A stretch of DNA of 64,000 bases from Vibrio aphrogenes (lineage in GTDB: Bacteria > Pseudomonadota > Gammaproteobacteria > Enterobacterales > Vibrionaceae). The position numbers were made by a program, and so were the translations under genes. Each line of letters starts with the position of its first letter. Within the stretch, counting starts at the first letter, position 1. The notes under the pieces are model-generated. The model searched no databases. It had not been told where the DNA came from and worked only from the letters and a program-made list of their open reading frames with translations. Shown here in pieces: positions 44,273 through 53,195 of the stretch. The stretch covers positions 310,001 to 374,000 of the forward strand of contig NZ_AP018690.1 in the NCBI RefSeq assembly GCF_002157735.2. The letters run 5' to 3'.

Positions 44273-45475
44273 TTATCCTGGGTGACCATCGCTTCTTGGT
44301 TTCATTAGCATTGGACCAAATTTTACGACAAAAAGAATAAAGGCATAAATCCATAGCGCAGCCGACACTTGGATCAGTGTCAGAATGTGTTGTGGCCAGA
44401 AAGCCACCCCAACGCCACGTAAAATTGCAGCGAGTAAAATCGCGATAAAGGCGTGCCACATACGTGGACCTTCATAGATCTTACGCCCAGTGTGTCCCAT
44501 TGTTACACGAGCAATCATGGCTAAAATCAAACCACCAATGCCACCAATGGCTAACACATGAATCATGTTGTGTGAGACAAAGTAGCCATTGGCAATTAGC
44601 CCCATCAAGGCAAGACCTTTAATGAGTAACCCGACAGGGACACAAGCATAAGCGGTATGTAAAGACCACACTAAAGGTTCTTTGCAAGTGGTCCATGGTT
44701 TCCAGCGGAAAAAACGAACACTTTGCATGACCGCTGCAAATACCATTAATGCTGGGCTAACGGTGGCCGCGGTTAATGGAAAAAAGCTCAATAAAAATAA
44801 CAAAACCAACGGCAAGTTTGCGCCAATATCTAGCCATAACAATGGGTTGGGTTTCTCAAAGTTGATGCGACGGGCGGTAAAGAAAGGAATAACACGTCCC
44901 CCCATAATGGAAATCAGTAGAACAAACCACCAAATCATCGCTTCCCAAACGGCGGCCGCTGGAAAAGGGGCCATTCCTTTTATGGTGGCGTAGGCGGCAA
45001 AGTTTGCCCCGATCGCTAAAATAAAAAAGGGTAAGAAAATAAGGTTGCGATATTTATGCGATTTGATCACCCGACCAGAGATTTCATACGCGACTAAGGC
45101 TAAGAACAGTGCTTCAATAAGGGCGGTGAACCACAATGGCGTACTCGTCCAAAAGAGCACTCGAGGCAATATCCATAAGCTGACGATCACCGCCAACCAT
45201 TTGTCTTTAGTGCCATTGATACCAGTCCAATTTTGTACTGCCGTTAAAAGAAAACCTGCGACGATCGCCATCGCAAAGCCAAAAATCATTTCATGAACGT
45301 GCCACCATAATGCTGGAACGTGCAACTGGTTTGGTTGACCATATTGAAAAGCATACACCCAGATCGCAATGGCAACAGGGGCATAGATTGCGCCTAATAA
45401 GAAAAATGGGCGAAATCCTAAACGCAGCAATGGGGTGATTTTATCTTCAACACTTTTATCAGTGATGTTCATCAT
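44273..45475 (-). CDS. nnrS: NnrS-family protein
   Basis: A 400-residue heme- and copper-containing membrane protein with about twelve membrane segments. Family features are LLRLGFRPFFLLGAIYA at the N-terminus, ALWWHVHEMIFGFAMAIVAGFLLTAVQNWTG near 50-85, and late HNMIHVLAIGGIGGLILAMIARVTMGHTGR. NnrS helps relieve nitrosative stress, for instance by limiting iron-nitrosyl formation. Upstream, on its own strand, a sigma-54 element and a NorR-like inverted repeat are visible, and the divergent gene is norR, so NO-dependent activation by NorR is likely. Confidence 0.94.
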   Translation of the reverse strand: MMNITDKSVEDKITPLLRLGFRPFFLLGAIYAPVAIAIWVYAFQYGQPNQLHVPALWWHVHEMIFGFAMAIVAGFLLTAVQNWTGINGTKDKWLAVIVSLWILPRVLFWTSTPLWFTALIEALFLALVAYEISGRVIKSHKYRNLIFLPFFILAIGANFAAYATIKGMAPFPAAAVWEAMIWWFVLLISIMGGRVIPFFTARRINFEKPNPLLWLDIGANLPLVLLFLLSFFPLTAATVSPALMVFAAVMQSVRFFRWKPWTTCKEPLVWSLHTAYACVPVGLLIKGLALMGLIANGYFVSHNMIHVLAIGGIGGLILAMIARVTMGHTGRKIYEGPRMWHAFIAILLAAILRGVGVAFWPQHILTLIQVSAALWIYAFILFVVKFGPMLMKPRSDGHPG

Positions 45476-45570
45476 GGAAGATGGCTCCTAAAACAAGTTG
45501 TGATGGTTTAAAAAGGAAAACCAAACAGGCAATAAATAATGGGTATAATTTTGATGCTATTCTAGATTAA

Positions 45571-45585
45571 GCAGAAATCGTGCCA
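45571..45585 (-). promoter_or_regulatory. Sigma-54 promoter of nnrS
   Basis: On the minus strand the sequence reads TGGCACGATTTCTGC, with GG and GC at the exact -24/-12 spacing (ten bases between). It lies about 95 bases upstream of the nnrS start. Confidence 0.8.
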
Positions 45586-45633
45586 ATTTTTAAGTCGTTG
45601 TTTTTAAATGAATAATTAAAAAGGTAAAAATCA

Positions 45634-45654
45634 TTGATGTTTTTTATACATCAA
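45634..45654. promoter_or_regulatory. Putative NorR enhancer site before nnrS
   Basis: TTGATGT-N7-ACATCAA is a perfect inverted repeat with a seven-base spacer and contains the GT-N7-AC core reported for NorR. It lies about 50 bases upstream of the nnrS sigma-54 element. Nearly the same motif precedes hcp. Confidence 0.65.
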
Positions 45655-45730
45655 TATGGTAGTTTTATAGGTGCTAGGGTTAGCAAAAACTCGCCATGGC
45701 TATTTTTTATTCTTTTTTTAGGGCATATTT

Positions 45731-47305
45731 GTGGTTAAAAATACATCGCGCCGCACGCCTTCGGTAGAGCAAGCTCTGTTACAAATTGCTTTGGAGCTGA
45801 ATGCAGGCATGCCCACGACGCAGCATTACCAAAAGTTAATTGATGCATTGCAACTCGTTTTGCCTTGTGATGCTTGTGCGATCTTTATTTTAGACCATCA
45901 ACAGCAATTGATTCCGGTGGCGATGAATGGGTTGTCGAATGAAGTATTAGGGCGCACTTTTTTGCCTAATTTACACCCACGATTGGAGATGATTTTAAAC
46001 AGTCGCCAACCGATTCGATTTCCTGAAGATTCAAGCCTTCCCGACCCATTTGATGGCCATTTGAGCGCTGATTTGCATCATAAGATCGATGTCCATTCTT
46101 GCATGGGGTGTAGCTTGTATGTGGATGATACCTTAGTGGGGGCGCTAACCTTAGATGCGCAAGCTTCTGGTGCCTTTGATAAAATAGATGATTCAACCGT
46201 TGAGACTTTTGCGGCATTAGCGGCGGGTATCGTACGCAATATTAGCTTGTTTGAAGCGTTAAGTAAGGCCAATCATCAACAACAATCAATTAATAAACTA
46301 CTGATAGATGAAGCGCGCAGTCGTGGCGGGAAATTAGTCGGGGTCAGCCCGCAAATTAAACGCCTGCTTGCTAATATTAAAATGGTGGCGCAATCCAATT
46401 ATGCGGTGTTAATCAGTGGGGAAACTGGTACCGGCAAAGAATTAGTGGCGCATCAAATTCATGCACAAAGCTTACGTTCTGATAAGCCTATGGTGTATGT
46501 GAACTGTGCAGCATTACCCGAATCGATTGCTGAAAGTGAACTATTTGGCCACGTTAAAGGCGCGTTTACTGGGGCGACTTCCCATCGCGCGGGGAAATTT
46601 GAATTAGCCGATGGCGGGACTATCTTTTTAGATGAAATCGGTGAATTGCCGCTCTTGTTACAGGCCAAACTGTTGCGGGTGATTCAACAAGGTGAGGTGC
46701 AACGAGTAGGAGCGGATAAAAACAGCCTGATTGATGTACGAATTATTGCTGCAACTAATCGTGATTTAGATAAAGAAGTCCGCGAAGGCCGTTTCCGTTC
46801 AGACCTTTTCCATCGCTTAAATGTGTTTCCGATTGCGGTGCCGCCATTACGTGAGCGTGAAGGCGATATTCCGGTCTTAATTGGACATATTCTCGATACG
46901 ATACGGACGCAATTTCAGCTAAAGACTCTGCACATTCATCCTCTAGCGTTACAAAAGTTAGAACAACAACAATGGCTCGGTAATGTGCGTGAATTAGAGC
47001 ATACCTTAATGCGAGCCGGTTTAAGAGCGATGCAAGAGCAAGCTAAATTGATTGAATGGCAACATTTTAATGCCGATTTATCTATAGGCTCAACACCAAC
47101 GGCTATGCCAGAGGAGTCAGAACGGGGAGTGCTCGCCTTACTGCCTACCGAGCCTACGCCAATGCGTACTGCGGTTGAAGCCTATCAAAAACAATTGATT
47201 GAACACGCTTTACAGCAATCGGGCGGTGTGTGGGCCAAAGCGGCAGAATTTTTACAAATGGACCGTGGCAACCTCTATAAAATGGGCAAAAAATTGGGTT
47301 TATAG
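45731..47305 (+). CDS. norR: Nitric-oxide-responsive sigma-54 activator NorR
   Basis: A 524-residue enhancer-binding protein started at GTG. An N-terminal GAF domain (residues about 20-180; it binds NO through a non-heme iron in NorR) precedes a AAA+ domain with Walker A GETGTGKE, the sigma-54 contact loop GAFTGA and Walker [14 protein letters not shown], and a C-terminal Fis-type helix-turn-helix ([26 protein letters not shown]). It is divergent from nnrS. No norVW or hmp gene is adjacent; the likely nearby targets are nnrS and hcp-hcr. Confidence 0.93.
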   Translation: MVKNTSRRTPSVEQALLQIALELNAGMPTTQHYQKLIDALQLVLPCDACAIFILDHQQQLIPVAMNGLSNEVLGRTFLPNLHPRLEMILNSRQPIRFPEDSSLPDPFDGHLSADLHHKIDVHSCMGCSLYVDDTLVGALTLDAQASGAFDKIDDSTVETFAALAAGIVRNISLFEALSKANHQQQSINKLLIDEARSRGGKLVGVSPQIKRLLANIKMVAQSNYAVLISGETGTGKELVAHQIHAQSLRSDKPMVYVNCAALPESIAESELFGHVKGAFTGATSHRAGKFELADGGTIFLDEIGELPLLLQAKLLRVIQQGEVQRVGADKNSLIDVRIIAATNRDLDKEVREGRFRSDLFHRLNVFPIAVPPLREREGDIPVLIGHILDTIRTQFQLKTLHIHPLALQKLEQQQWLGNVRELEHTLMRAGLRAMQEQAKLIEWQHFNADLSIGSTPTAMPEESERGVLALLPTEPTPMRTAVEAYQKQLIEHALQQSGGVWAKAAEFLQMDRGNLYKMGKKLGL

Positions 47306-47606
47306 TTAATCTGAGTTAATAGCTAATCTGAGTTACAGCTAATCTGCGTTACGGATAACTTACTATTTAACCTCAATTGCGGATAAGAGTGTCACAAAAA
47401 CAAGTTTAACCTTCTAGTTATCCGCAGCTGAGGTTATTTAGGCTTAGTTAAGACTGGATGGTCTAGTTTGATGGCTAAGGAAAACCCAAGAGTGGGTATA
47501 AGAGGATAAATATGTGATTTGCAATACAAAATAAACTGAAAAATCATGTTGATATTTTATGGATGACGTCGCATGATACGCGAAATTTATTTATAAAGAG
47601 CTCGGC
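47306..47606. other. Repeat-rich gap between norR and a secreted-protein gene
   Basis: About 300 non-coding bases. Three degenerate copies of a 16-17 base unit with the core TAATCTGxGTTA run from about 47303 to 47352, followed by a palindromic element (47368-47436). The rest is AT-rich and carries no gene I can see. Confidence 0.7.
47368..47436. repeat. Intergenic palindromic element, copy 2
   Basis: TAACCTCAATTGCGGATAA (47368-47386) pairs with TTATCCGCAGCTGAGGTTA (47418-47436): 16 of 19 positions are complementary, the three mismatches being central in the arm. The right arm recurs at 36659-36678 in another gap. Confidence 0.75.
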
Positions 47607-48092
47607 GTGAGATTCATTCAGTTTATCTTATTGTTTTTCTGTCTTATTGGCGCATCCCATGCCAAGGCTGAGCACATCTCAAATAATCCAATACTTCCTT
47701 CTTCAACTTCATCGGTGATGTGGACCAACATCAGCGATGAGGCATGTTCGTTATCTGTATCCAATGATGTGTCTATTTCCTGTGAGCTTGGGTCATCCTC
47801 TGTGCCCTCTACTGAGTGGGCGTCATTGTTTGATTTAAGCCACGACATCTATGTGAATTCTTTTACCTTGAGACTGGCTCATGCCACGCTGAATAATGAG
47901 GCTTTAACACCTGATTATGTCAAAGTGTTTGAGTTCACTGAAATCTCTTGGTCTTCTATGGCGTTTCATCAACATGAAACCCTTGCACCACAATCTGATT
48001 GGATGATTAAGTACGATCCTCAATCATCGCGTCTTTCCGGTTGGAAGGACAGCAATTTGCAATACATTCCCCAGCAATACTCCCACGCTTAG
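47607..48092 (+). CDS. Small secreted protein of unknown function
   Basis: The 161-residue protein, read from a GTG, has a signal peptide (MRFIQFILLFFCLIGASHAKA). The mature part is rich in Ser, Trp and His, has two cysteines (EACSLSV and SISCELG) ten residues apart that could form a disulfide, and looks beta-rich (DIYVNSFTLRLAH, KVFEFTEISW). I recognise no family. A weak GAGCTCGG ribosome site precedes the start. It stands alone between norR and secD; the codon pattern and signal peptide support a real gene. Confidence 0.65.
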   Translation: MRFIQFILLFFCLIGASHAKAEHISNNPILPSSTSSVMWTNISDEACSLSVSNDVSISCELGSSSVPSTEWASLFDLSHDIYVNSFTLRLAHATLNNEALTPDYVKVFEFTEISWSSMAFHQHETLAPQSDWMIKYDPQSSRLSGWKDSNLQYIPQQYSHA

Positions 48093-48369
48093 TTCTTATT
48101 CAAACCCGGCTTGGCGCTGAGGAAACTCGCTCAAGCTGGCTGAAATGATCCTCATTTTTTTCATCAGTTCTCAATGGTTTTGACGTCGGAAAATAGAGTT
48201 TCCATTGATGATGATAAAAGTGTTCTATCAATAGGTCGCTGCTCAATAGCCTTAATATCTTTCTGATATTTAAAGAATATATTTAATATTCTCAAGGTGT
48301 CTTGGCACGACAAATGAGTAATTCATTGGCTTTTGGTTGCCAATGAGTAACTTCTTCTAGGTAAATAGT

Positions 48370-50232
48370 ATGAATTTACAACATAAACGTACGACCACGA
48401 AGCGTACCTTAAATAAATACGGTTACTGGCAATATGCAGTACTGATTGTCACTTTAGTGATTATGTTATTGAGCGCCTTGCCTTCTTGGTTTGGTGAGTC
48501 CTCAGCCTTACAAATCAATCAAGGCACTGATAACCGTTTGGAAGTGGCGCAAAAGAAAAAGCTTGAGCCATTAAGACTGCAACACGAGTTAACCCAGCAA
48601 GGCATCGCGTTAAAAGAAATTAAGCAAGATGATACGACCACTTGGGTGATTTTGGACAACCCAGATCAAATGCCAGTGGCGAAAAACCTCTTACTGGAAA
48701 TGTTCGGCCAACAAGGGCAAGGCAATGGTGTGCAAGTGGCGTTAGCGTCAGTGGCGAATGCTCCACAATGGCTTACCAATCTTGGCTTTAAACCCATTTC
48801 GCTTGGCTTAGACTTGCGTGGTGGGGTGCAGTTCTTACTTGATGTGGATATGCAATCTGTCTATCAAGGGCAAACGGATCAGTTGAAAAAAGACATTAGT
48901 CATTTTCTGTTTGAGCAAAAAATGCGTCGCGCTAAATTTAGTGGTATTTCACCTGAAGGGTTAACGGTCACTTTAACGAGCGCCGACCAAGCTTCACAAT
49001 TGCATGATTTTATTAGTAAAGAATATAACGGTTGGAAAATTCATACGGATGGACGTCATCTTTCGGTGACCCGTTTAGAATCGGAAAGTGTGGATTTACG
49101 TAATATTACGGTACAGCAAAACTTACAGATCATGCGTAGTCGTATTGAAGAGTTGGGTATTACCGAAGCGTCGGTACAAAGACAAGGTGAACATCGTATT
49201 CGCATTGAATTACCTGGTGTTCAAGACCCTGCTCAAGCAAAAAATGTGATTGGGGCAACCGCAAGTTTGGCGTTTTATGAAGTACTGAATAATACCGCGC
49301 TGAATGGCAAAAACATCCCAGATGAAAATGGCACCTTAGTTAAAGTGGCTTCATCGCCAGTGCTCACCGGTGAACATATTATCGATGCTCGCGCTAACTT
49401 TGGTGAAATGGGTATGCCGGAAGTCAACATTACTTTGGATGCTCAAGGCGGCAAGATGATGGCGGATTTCTCTGGTGGTCATATTGGTAAGCCAATGGCA
49501 ACCGCCTACAGTGAGTATTCTCGCAATGAACGTGGTGAAGTCGTGCAAACCAATAAGGTCATTAGCGTGGCGACCATTCAATCGGCATTAGGCTCTAAGT
49601 TCCGTATTACCGGAGCGGGCTCTATTCAAGATGCTCAAAGCTTGGCGTTATTGCTACGTGCCGGTTCGTTGACCGCACCAGTGACGATTGTGGAAGAACG
49701 CACCATTGGCCCAACATTAGGGGCAGAAAATATCACCAATGGTTTTTCTGCTTTAGCGTTAGGTTTAGGCATGACCTTGCTGTTTATGGCGGTTTGGTAT
49801 CGTCGTTTAGGCTGGATTGCCAACGTGGCCTTGTTGGGCAACATGGTGATGTTATTTGGCCTGTTAGCCTTAATTCCTGGCGCGGTGTTGACCTTACCGG
49901 GTATTGCAGGGCTGGTATTGACTGTTGGTATGGCCGTTGACACTAACGTACTGATTTTTGAACGTATTCGAGACAAGTTACAAGAAGGGAATAGTCTGGC
50001 AATGGCGATTAACAGTGGCTTTAGTAGCGCCACTAGCACCATTTTGGATGCCAACTTCACCACGATGATTACCGCGATAGTGTTGTATTACATTGGTAAT
50101 GGTCCAATCCAAGGTTTTGCGTTAACACTAGGTCTTGGGTTAGTAACGAGTATGTTTACCGGTATTTTTGCTTCTCGCGCCATTATTAACTGGTTATGGG
50201 GTCAAGATAACCGTCGCAATGTGAGAATTTAA
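48370..50232 (+). CDS. secD: Protein translocase subunit SecD (probable second copy)
   Basis: A 620-residue inner-membrane protein with an N-terminal membrane helix, the large periplasmic P1 region (SLGLDLRGGVQFLLDVDMQSV, RIEELGITEASVQRQGEHRIRIELPGVQDP) and a C-terminal five-helix membrane block with AVDTNVLIFERIRDKL, which holds the conserved TM4 aspartate needed for ion-driven function. SecDF pulls exported proteins into the periplasm using the proton or sodium gradient. yajC, tgt and queA, the usual neighbours of the main secDF, are absent. Vibrios often carry two secDF sets, so this is probably the accessory pair. Confidence 0.93.
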   Translation: MNLQHKRTTTKRTLNKYGYWQYAVLIVTLVIMLLSALPSWFGESSALQINQGTDNRLEVAQKKKLEPLRLQHELTQQGIALKEIKQDDTTTWVILDNPDQMPVAKNLLLEMFGQQGQGNGVQVALASVANAPQWLTNLGFKPISLGLDLRGGVQFLLDVDMQSVYQGQTDQLKKDISHFLFEQKMRRAKFSGISPEGLTVTLTSADQASQLHDFISKEYNGWKIHTDGRHLSVTRLESESVDLRNITVQQNLQIMRSRIEELGITEASVQRQGEHRIRIELPGVQDPAQAKNVIGATASLAFYEVLNNTALNGKNIPDENGTLVKVASSPVLTGEHIIDARANFGEMGMPEVNITLDAQGGKMMADFSGGHIGKPMATAYSEYSRNERGEVVQTNKVISVATIQSALGSKFRITGAGSIQDAQSLALLLRAGSLTAPVTIVEERTIGPTLGAENITNGFSALALGLGMTLLFMAVWYRRLGWIANVALLGNMVMLFGLLALIPGAVLTLPGIAGLVLTVGMAVDTNVLIFERIRDKLQEGNSLAMAINSGFSSATSTILDANFTTMITAIVLYYIGNGPIQGFALTLGLGLVTSMFTGIFASRAIINWLWGQDNRRNVRI

Positions 50233-50234
50233 TC

Positions 50235-51143
50235 ATGAGTAAATTAATGAATATGCGTAATGCTAGCCAATGGCGTTATGGAACCAGTGTAGTATCAATT
50301 TTAGTCATGTGTCTTGCGGTGTTCTTTATCTTCTCACGAGGATTGAACTGGGGGCTAGACTTTACCGGTGGGGTCGTGAGTGAAGTGCAAGTTGATCATC
50401 GCATCACCAGCAGTGAATTAACACCGTTACTTGAAGCCGGATTAGGACAAAAAGTCAGTGTTGTGGCCAGTGAAGGCCCGGGGCGCTGGGTGATTCGTTA
50501 TAGCATTCCTGACAATATGGAAACCGCTAATGTATCCATTGAAAGCTTGTTAGCGCCATTAAATGGTGACACTCAAGTACTTAATACCAGTGTGGTTGGT
50601 CCGCAAGTTGGTCAAGAGTTAGCGGATCAGGGCGGTTTGGCGTTATTGGTATGTCTGCTTTGCATCATGGGGTATTTAAGTGTTCGTTTTGAATGGCGCT
50701 TGGCTTTGGGCTCCTTGCTTGCCTTGTTGCATGATGTGGTATTTGTCTTAGGTTTCTTTGCGCTGAGCCAAATGGAGTTTAACCTTACGGTGTTAGCGGC
50801 GGTGCTTGCGATCTTAGGCTACTCATTGAATGACTCGATCATCATTGCCGACCGTATTCGTGAACTATTACGTCTGAAGCCGGATGAAAAAACCGCAGAT
50901 ATTAACAATCAGGCCATTGCTGCGACGTTTAGCCGTACCATGATCACTTCGGGAACCACATTAATGACGGTGTCAGCCTTATGGTTACTTGGGGGCGCAC
51001 CATTAGAAGGTTTCTCGGTTGCCATGTTTATCGGGATTATAGTTGGTACTTGGTCATCGATTGCGGTAGGAACTTCATTGCCAGAAATATTAGGCTTAAA
51101 ACCAGAACATTATAAAGTGGTGGCGATCGCCGAAACGCCATAG
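50235..51143 (+). CDS. secF: Protein translocase subunit SecF (probable second copy)
   Basis: A 302-residue partner of SecD, starting two bases after its stop. It has the SecF features: N-terminal helix, FSRGLNWGLDFTGGVVSEV near residue 33, the periplasmic P4 domain, and five membrane helices with GYSLNDSIIIADRIREL (conserved Asp/Arg) and FSRTMITSGTTLMTVSALWLLGG. It forms the SecDF complex with the preceding gene. A terminator follows. Confidence 0.93.
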   Translation: MSKLMNMRNASQWRYGTSVVSILVMCLAVFFIFSRGLNWGLDFTGGVVSEVQVDHRITSSELTPLLEAGLGQKVSVVASEGPGRWVIRYSIPDNMETANVSIESLLAPLNGDTQVLNTSVVGPQVGQELADQGGLALLVCLLCIMGYLSVRFEWRLALGSLLALLHDVVFVLGFFALSQMEFNLTVLAAVLAILGYSLNDSIIIADRIRELLRLKPDEKTADINNQAIAATFSRTMITSGTTLMTVSALWLLGGAPLEGFSVAMFIGIIVGTWSSIAVGTSLPEILGLKPEHYKVVAIAETP

Positions 51144-51171
51144 TGTTGAACTAATTAGTGTTAAATCAATG

Positions 51172-51216
51172 AGCGCCTTTATCTTGTTGTTGTTACAGGC
51201 TAAAGGCGCTTTTTTA
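51172..51216 (+). terminator. Terminator after secF
   Basis: AGCGCCTTT and AAAGGCGCT form a 9-bp perfect stem across a 21-base loop, followed by six T residues. Confidence 0.88.
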
Positions 51217-51233
51217 TGCCTATTATTCTCCGT

Positions 51234-51272
51234 GATGTTTTTTTTACATCGAAATGTTGTGTTATCTACATC
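51234..51272. promoter_or_regulatory. Two putative NorR enhancer sites before hcp
   Basis: GATGT-N7-ACATC (51234-51250) and GTTGT-N7-ACATC (51256-51272) lie side by side, centre-to-centre 22 bases apart (about two helical turns), 55-90 bases upstream of a sigma-54 promoter. The first is the same inverted repeat as before nnrS. Confidence 0.65.
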
Positions 51273-51325
51273 AATCAATCCATTATGCTTTTACATATTT
51301 CTTTAAATATCAACAGGTTAAAAGT

Positions 51326-51340
51326 TGGCACGGTATGTGC
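51326..51340 (+). promoter_or_regulatory. Sigma-54 promoter of hcp-hcr
   Basis: TGGCACGGTATGTGC has GG and GC at the exact -24/-12 spacing and matches the TGGCACG-N4-xTGC consensus. Transcription would begin near 51352, about 60 bases before the hcp start. Confidence 0.85.
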
Positions 51341-51413
51341 TTTATAGTGATTAAGTTTTTATTGGCCTTAAATTTGTAGGCCGTATTTTTATAAATCACT
51401 GGAGCTTTAAACT

Positions 51414-53084
51414 ATGTTCTGTATTCAATGTGAACAAACAATCCGTACCCCTGCTGGCGATGGCTGTTCTTATGCACAAGGTATGTGTGGTAAGACAAGT
51501 GAGGTATCTGATCTGCAAGATATCTTAGTCTATGTTTTGCAAGGTGTGTCTTTTTGGGCGGAACTTGGTCGCAAATTTGACATCGTTGATTCTGAAGTGG
51601 ACGAGTGGGCACCACAAGCTTTCTTCTCAACCTTAACTAACGTGAACTTCGATGCAGACCGTATCGTTGAATTTTCAAATCAAGCATATGTATACAAATT
51701 ACGTCTAGAAGAAAAAGTACGTGCGGCAGCGACCTTAGCCAATGAAGCGTTACCTGAGTTAACCCCTGCGGCTCAATTTGCATTACCAACTGAGCGTGAA
51801 GAATTATTAAAATACGCGCCTCTTGCTGCAGTAAACCGCGGTCATGAAACGGTTGACCCAGATGTAATGGGATTACGTTTATTATCTCTATATGGTCTAA
51901 AAGGCGCGGCAGCTTATATGGAGCATGCACGCGTACTTGGTCAAACAGATGAAGCAATTTTTGCTGAATACCATCAAATCATGGCTTGGTTAGGCTCTGA
52001 GCCGCAAGATCTTCAAGCACTACTTGATTGCTCTATGCAAATTGGTTTGATGAACTACAAAATTATGGAAATTTTAGACCGTGGTGAAACCGAAACCTTT
52101 GGTCACCCAGCGCCAACTCAAGTGAACGTTAAACCCGTAAAAGGCAAATGTATCTTAGTATCTGGCCATGACTTGCATGATCTAGAAAAAATCTTGCAAC
52201 AAACTGAAGGCAAAGGCATCAACGTATATACCAATGGTGAAATGTTGCCAGCGCACGGTTACCCTGAATTAAATAAATACCCTCACTTAGTGGGTAACTA
52301 CGGTAGCGCATGGCAAAATCAGCAAAAAGAATTTGCTAACTTCCCTGGCGCAATCGTAATGACATCAAACTGTCTGCTTAACCCAGAAGTCGGTCAATAC
52401 AACGATCGCATCTTTACACGTAGCATTGTCGGCTGGCCAAATGTGACTCACATTGTGGGTGATGATTTCTCTGAAGTGATTGATTGTGCATTAGCGCAAG
52501 AAGGTTTCAAGCATGATGAAATTGAACACATGATCACGGTTGGTTTTGGTCGCAATGCCCTAATGGAAGCGGCGCCTGCGGTTATCGATCAAGTGAAGCA
52601 AGGCAACATCAGCCACTTCTTCCTAGTGGGCGGTTGTGATGGTGACAAAGTAGAACGTAATTACTTTAATGAATTTACTAAACAAACGCCAGACGACAGC
52701 CTAATTCTCACTCTGGCTTGTGGTAAGTTCCGTTTCAATAAAGAACAACACGGTGAAATCAACGGCATCCCTCGTCTATTAGATGTGGGTCAATGTAATG
52801 ACTCATACTCAGCCATTCAATTAGCACTTGCCTTGGCCAAAGAGTTTGATTGTGGTGTGAATGATCTTCCGCTTACTTTAGTGCTTTCTTGGTTCGAGCA
52901 AAAAGCGATTGTGGTTCTATTAACTCTTCTTGCGCTAGGTATTAAAGGTATTTACACCGGTCCAACTAAGCCGGCGTTCTTAACTGATAACCTAATGGCG
53001 GTCATGCAAGAGAAGTTCGATCTACGTGGGATCTCAACAGTTGAAGCGGATTTAAAAACTATCTTGGGTGAGAAAGTAGCCTAA
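51414..53084 (+). CDS. hcp: Hydroxylamine reductase / hybrid cluster protein
   Basis: A 556-residue iron-sulfur protein with the N-terminal cluster motif MFCIQCEQT...[10 protein letters not shown] (cysteines 3, 6, 18, 25) and, near the C-terminus, the hybrid-cluster ligands in [17 protein letters not shown] and GQCNDSYSA. The short first-cluster spacing is that of enterobacterial Hcp. Hcp reduces NO to N2O at low NO and is also reported as hydroxylamine reductase and S-nitrosylase. It is followed by its reductase gene hcr and preceded by a sigma-54 promoter with NorR-like sites. Confidence 0.97.
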   Translation: MFCIQCEQTIRTPAGDGCSYAQGMCGKTSEVSDLQDILVYVLQGVSFWAELGRKFDIVDSEVDEWAPQAFFSTLTNVNFDADRIVEFSNQAYVYKLRLEEKVRAAATLANEALPELTPAAQFALPTEREELLKYAPLAAVNRGHETVDPDVMGLRLLSLYGLKGAAAYMEHARVLGQTDEAIFAEYHQIMAWLGSEPQDLQALLDCSMQIGLMNYKIMEILDRGETETFGHPAPTQVNVKPVKGKCILVSGHDLHDLEKILQQTEGKGINVYTNGEMLPAHGYPELNKYPHLVGNYGSAWQNQQKEFANFPGAIVMTSNCLLNPEVGQYNDRIFTRSIVGWPNVTHIVGDDFSEVIDCALAQEGFKHDEIEHMITVGFGRNALMEAAPAVIDQVKQGNISHFFLVGGCDGDKVERNYFNEFTKQTPDDSLILTLACGKFRFNKEQHGEINGIPRLLDVGQCNDSYSAIQLALALAKEFDCGVNDLPLTLVLSWFEQKAIVVLLTLLALGIKGIYTGPTKPAFLTDNLMAVMQEKFDLRGISTVEADLKTILGEKVA

Positions 53085-53102
53085 TTCTTAAATAGCGCTA
53101 AT

Positions 53103-53166
53103 ACCACTCTAGGAGCAAGATTACGGGAACCTCCTGATAATTAAGCTTTCTAGAGTGGTTTTTAAA
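53103..53166 (+). terminator. Hairpin between hcp and hcr (attenuator-like)
   Basis: ACCACTCTAG (53103-53112) pairs with CTAGAGTGGT (53150-53159) and is followed by TTTTTAAAATT. Inside, GGAG and CTCC can also pair. The hairpin lies between two genes that act together, so it probably lowers rather than stops transcription of hcr. Confidence 0.7.
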
Positions 53167-53195
53167 ATTAAAAAAACAGCAAACGGTAGAGAAAA

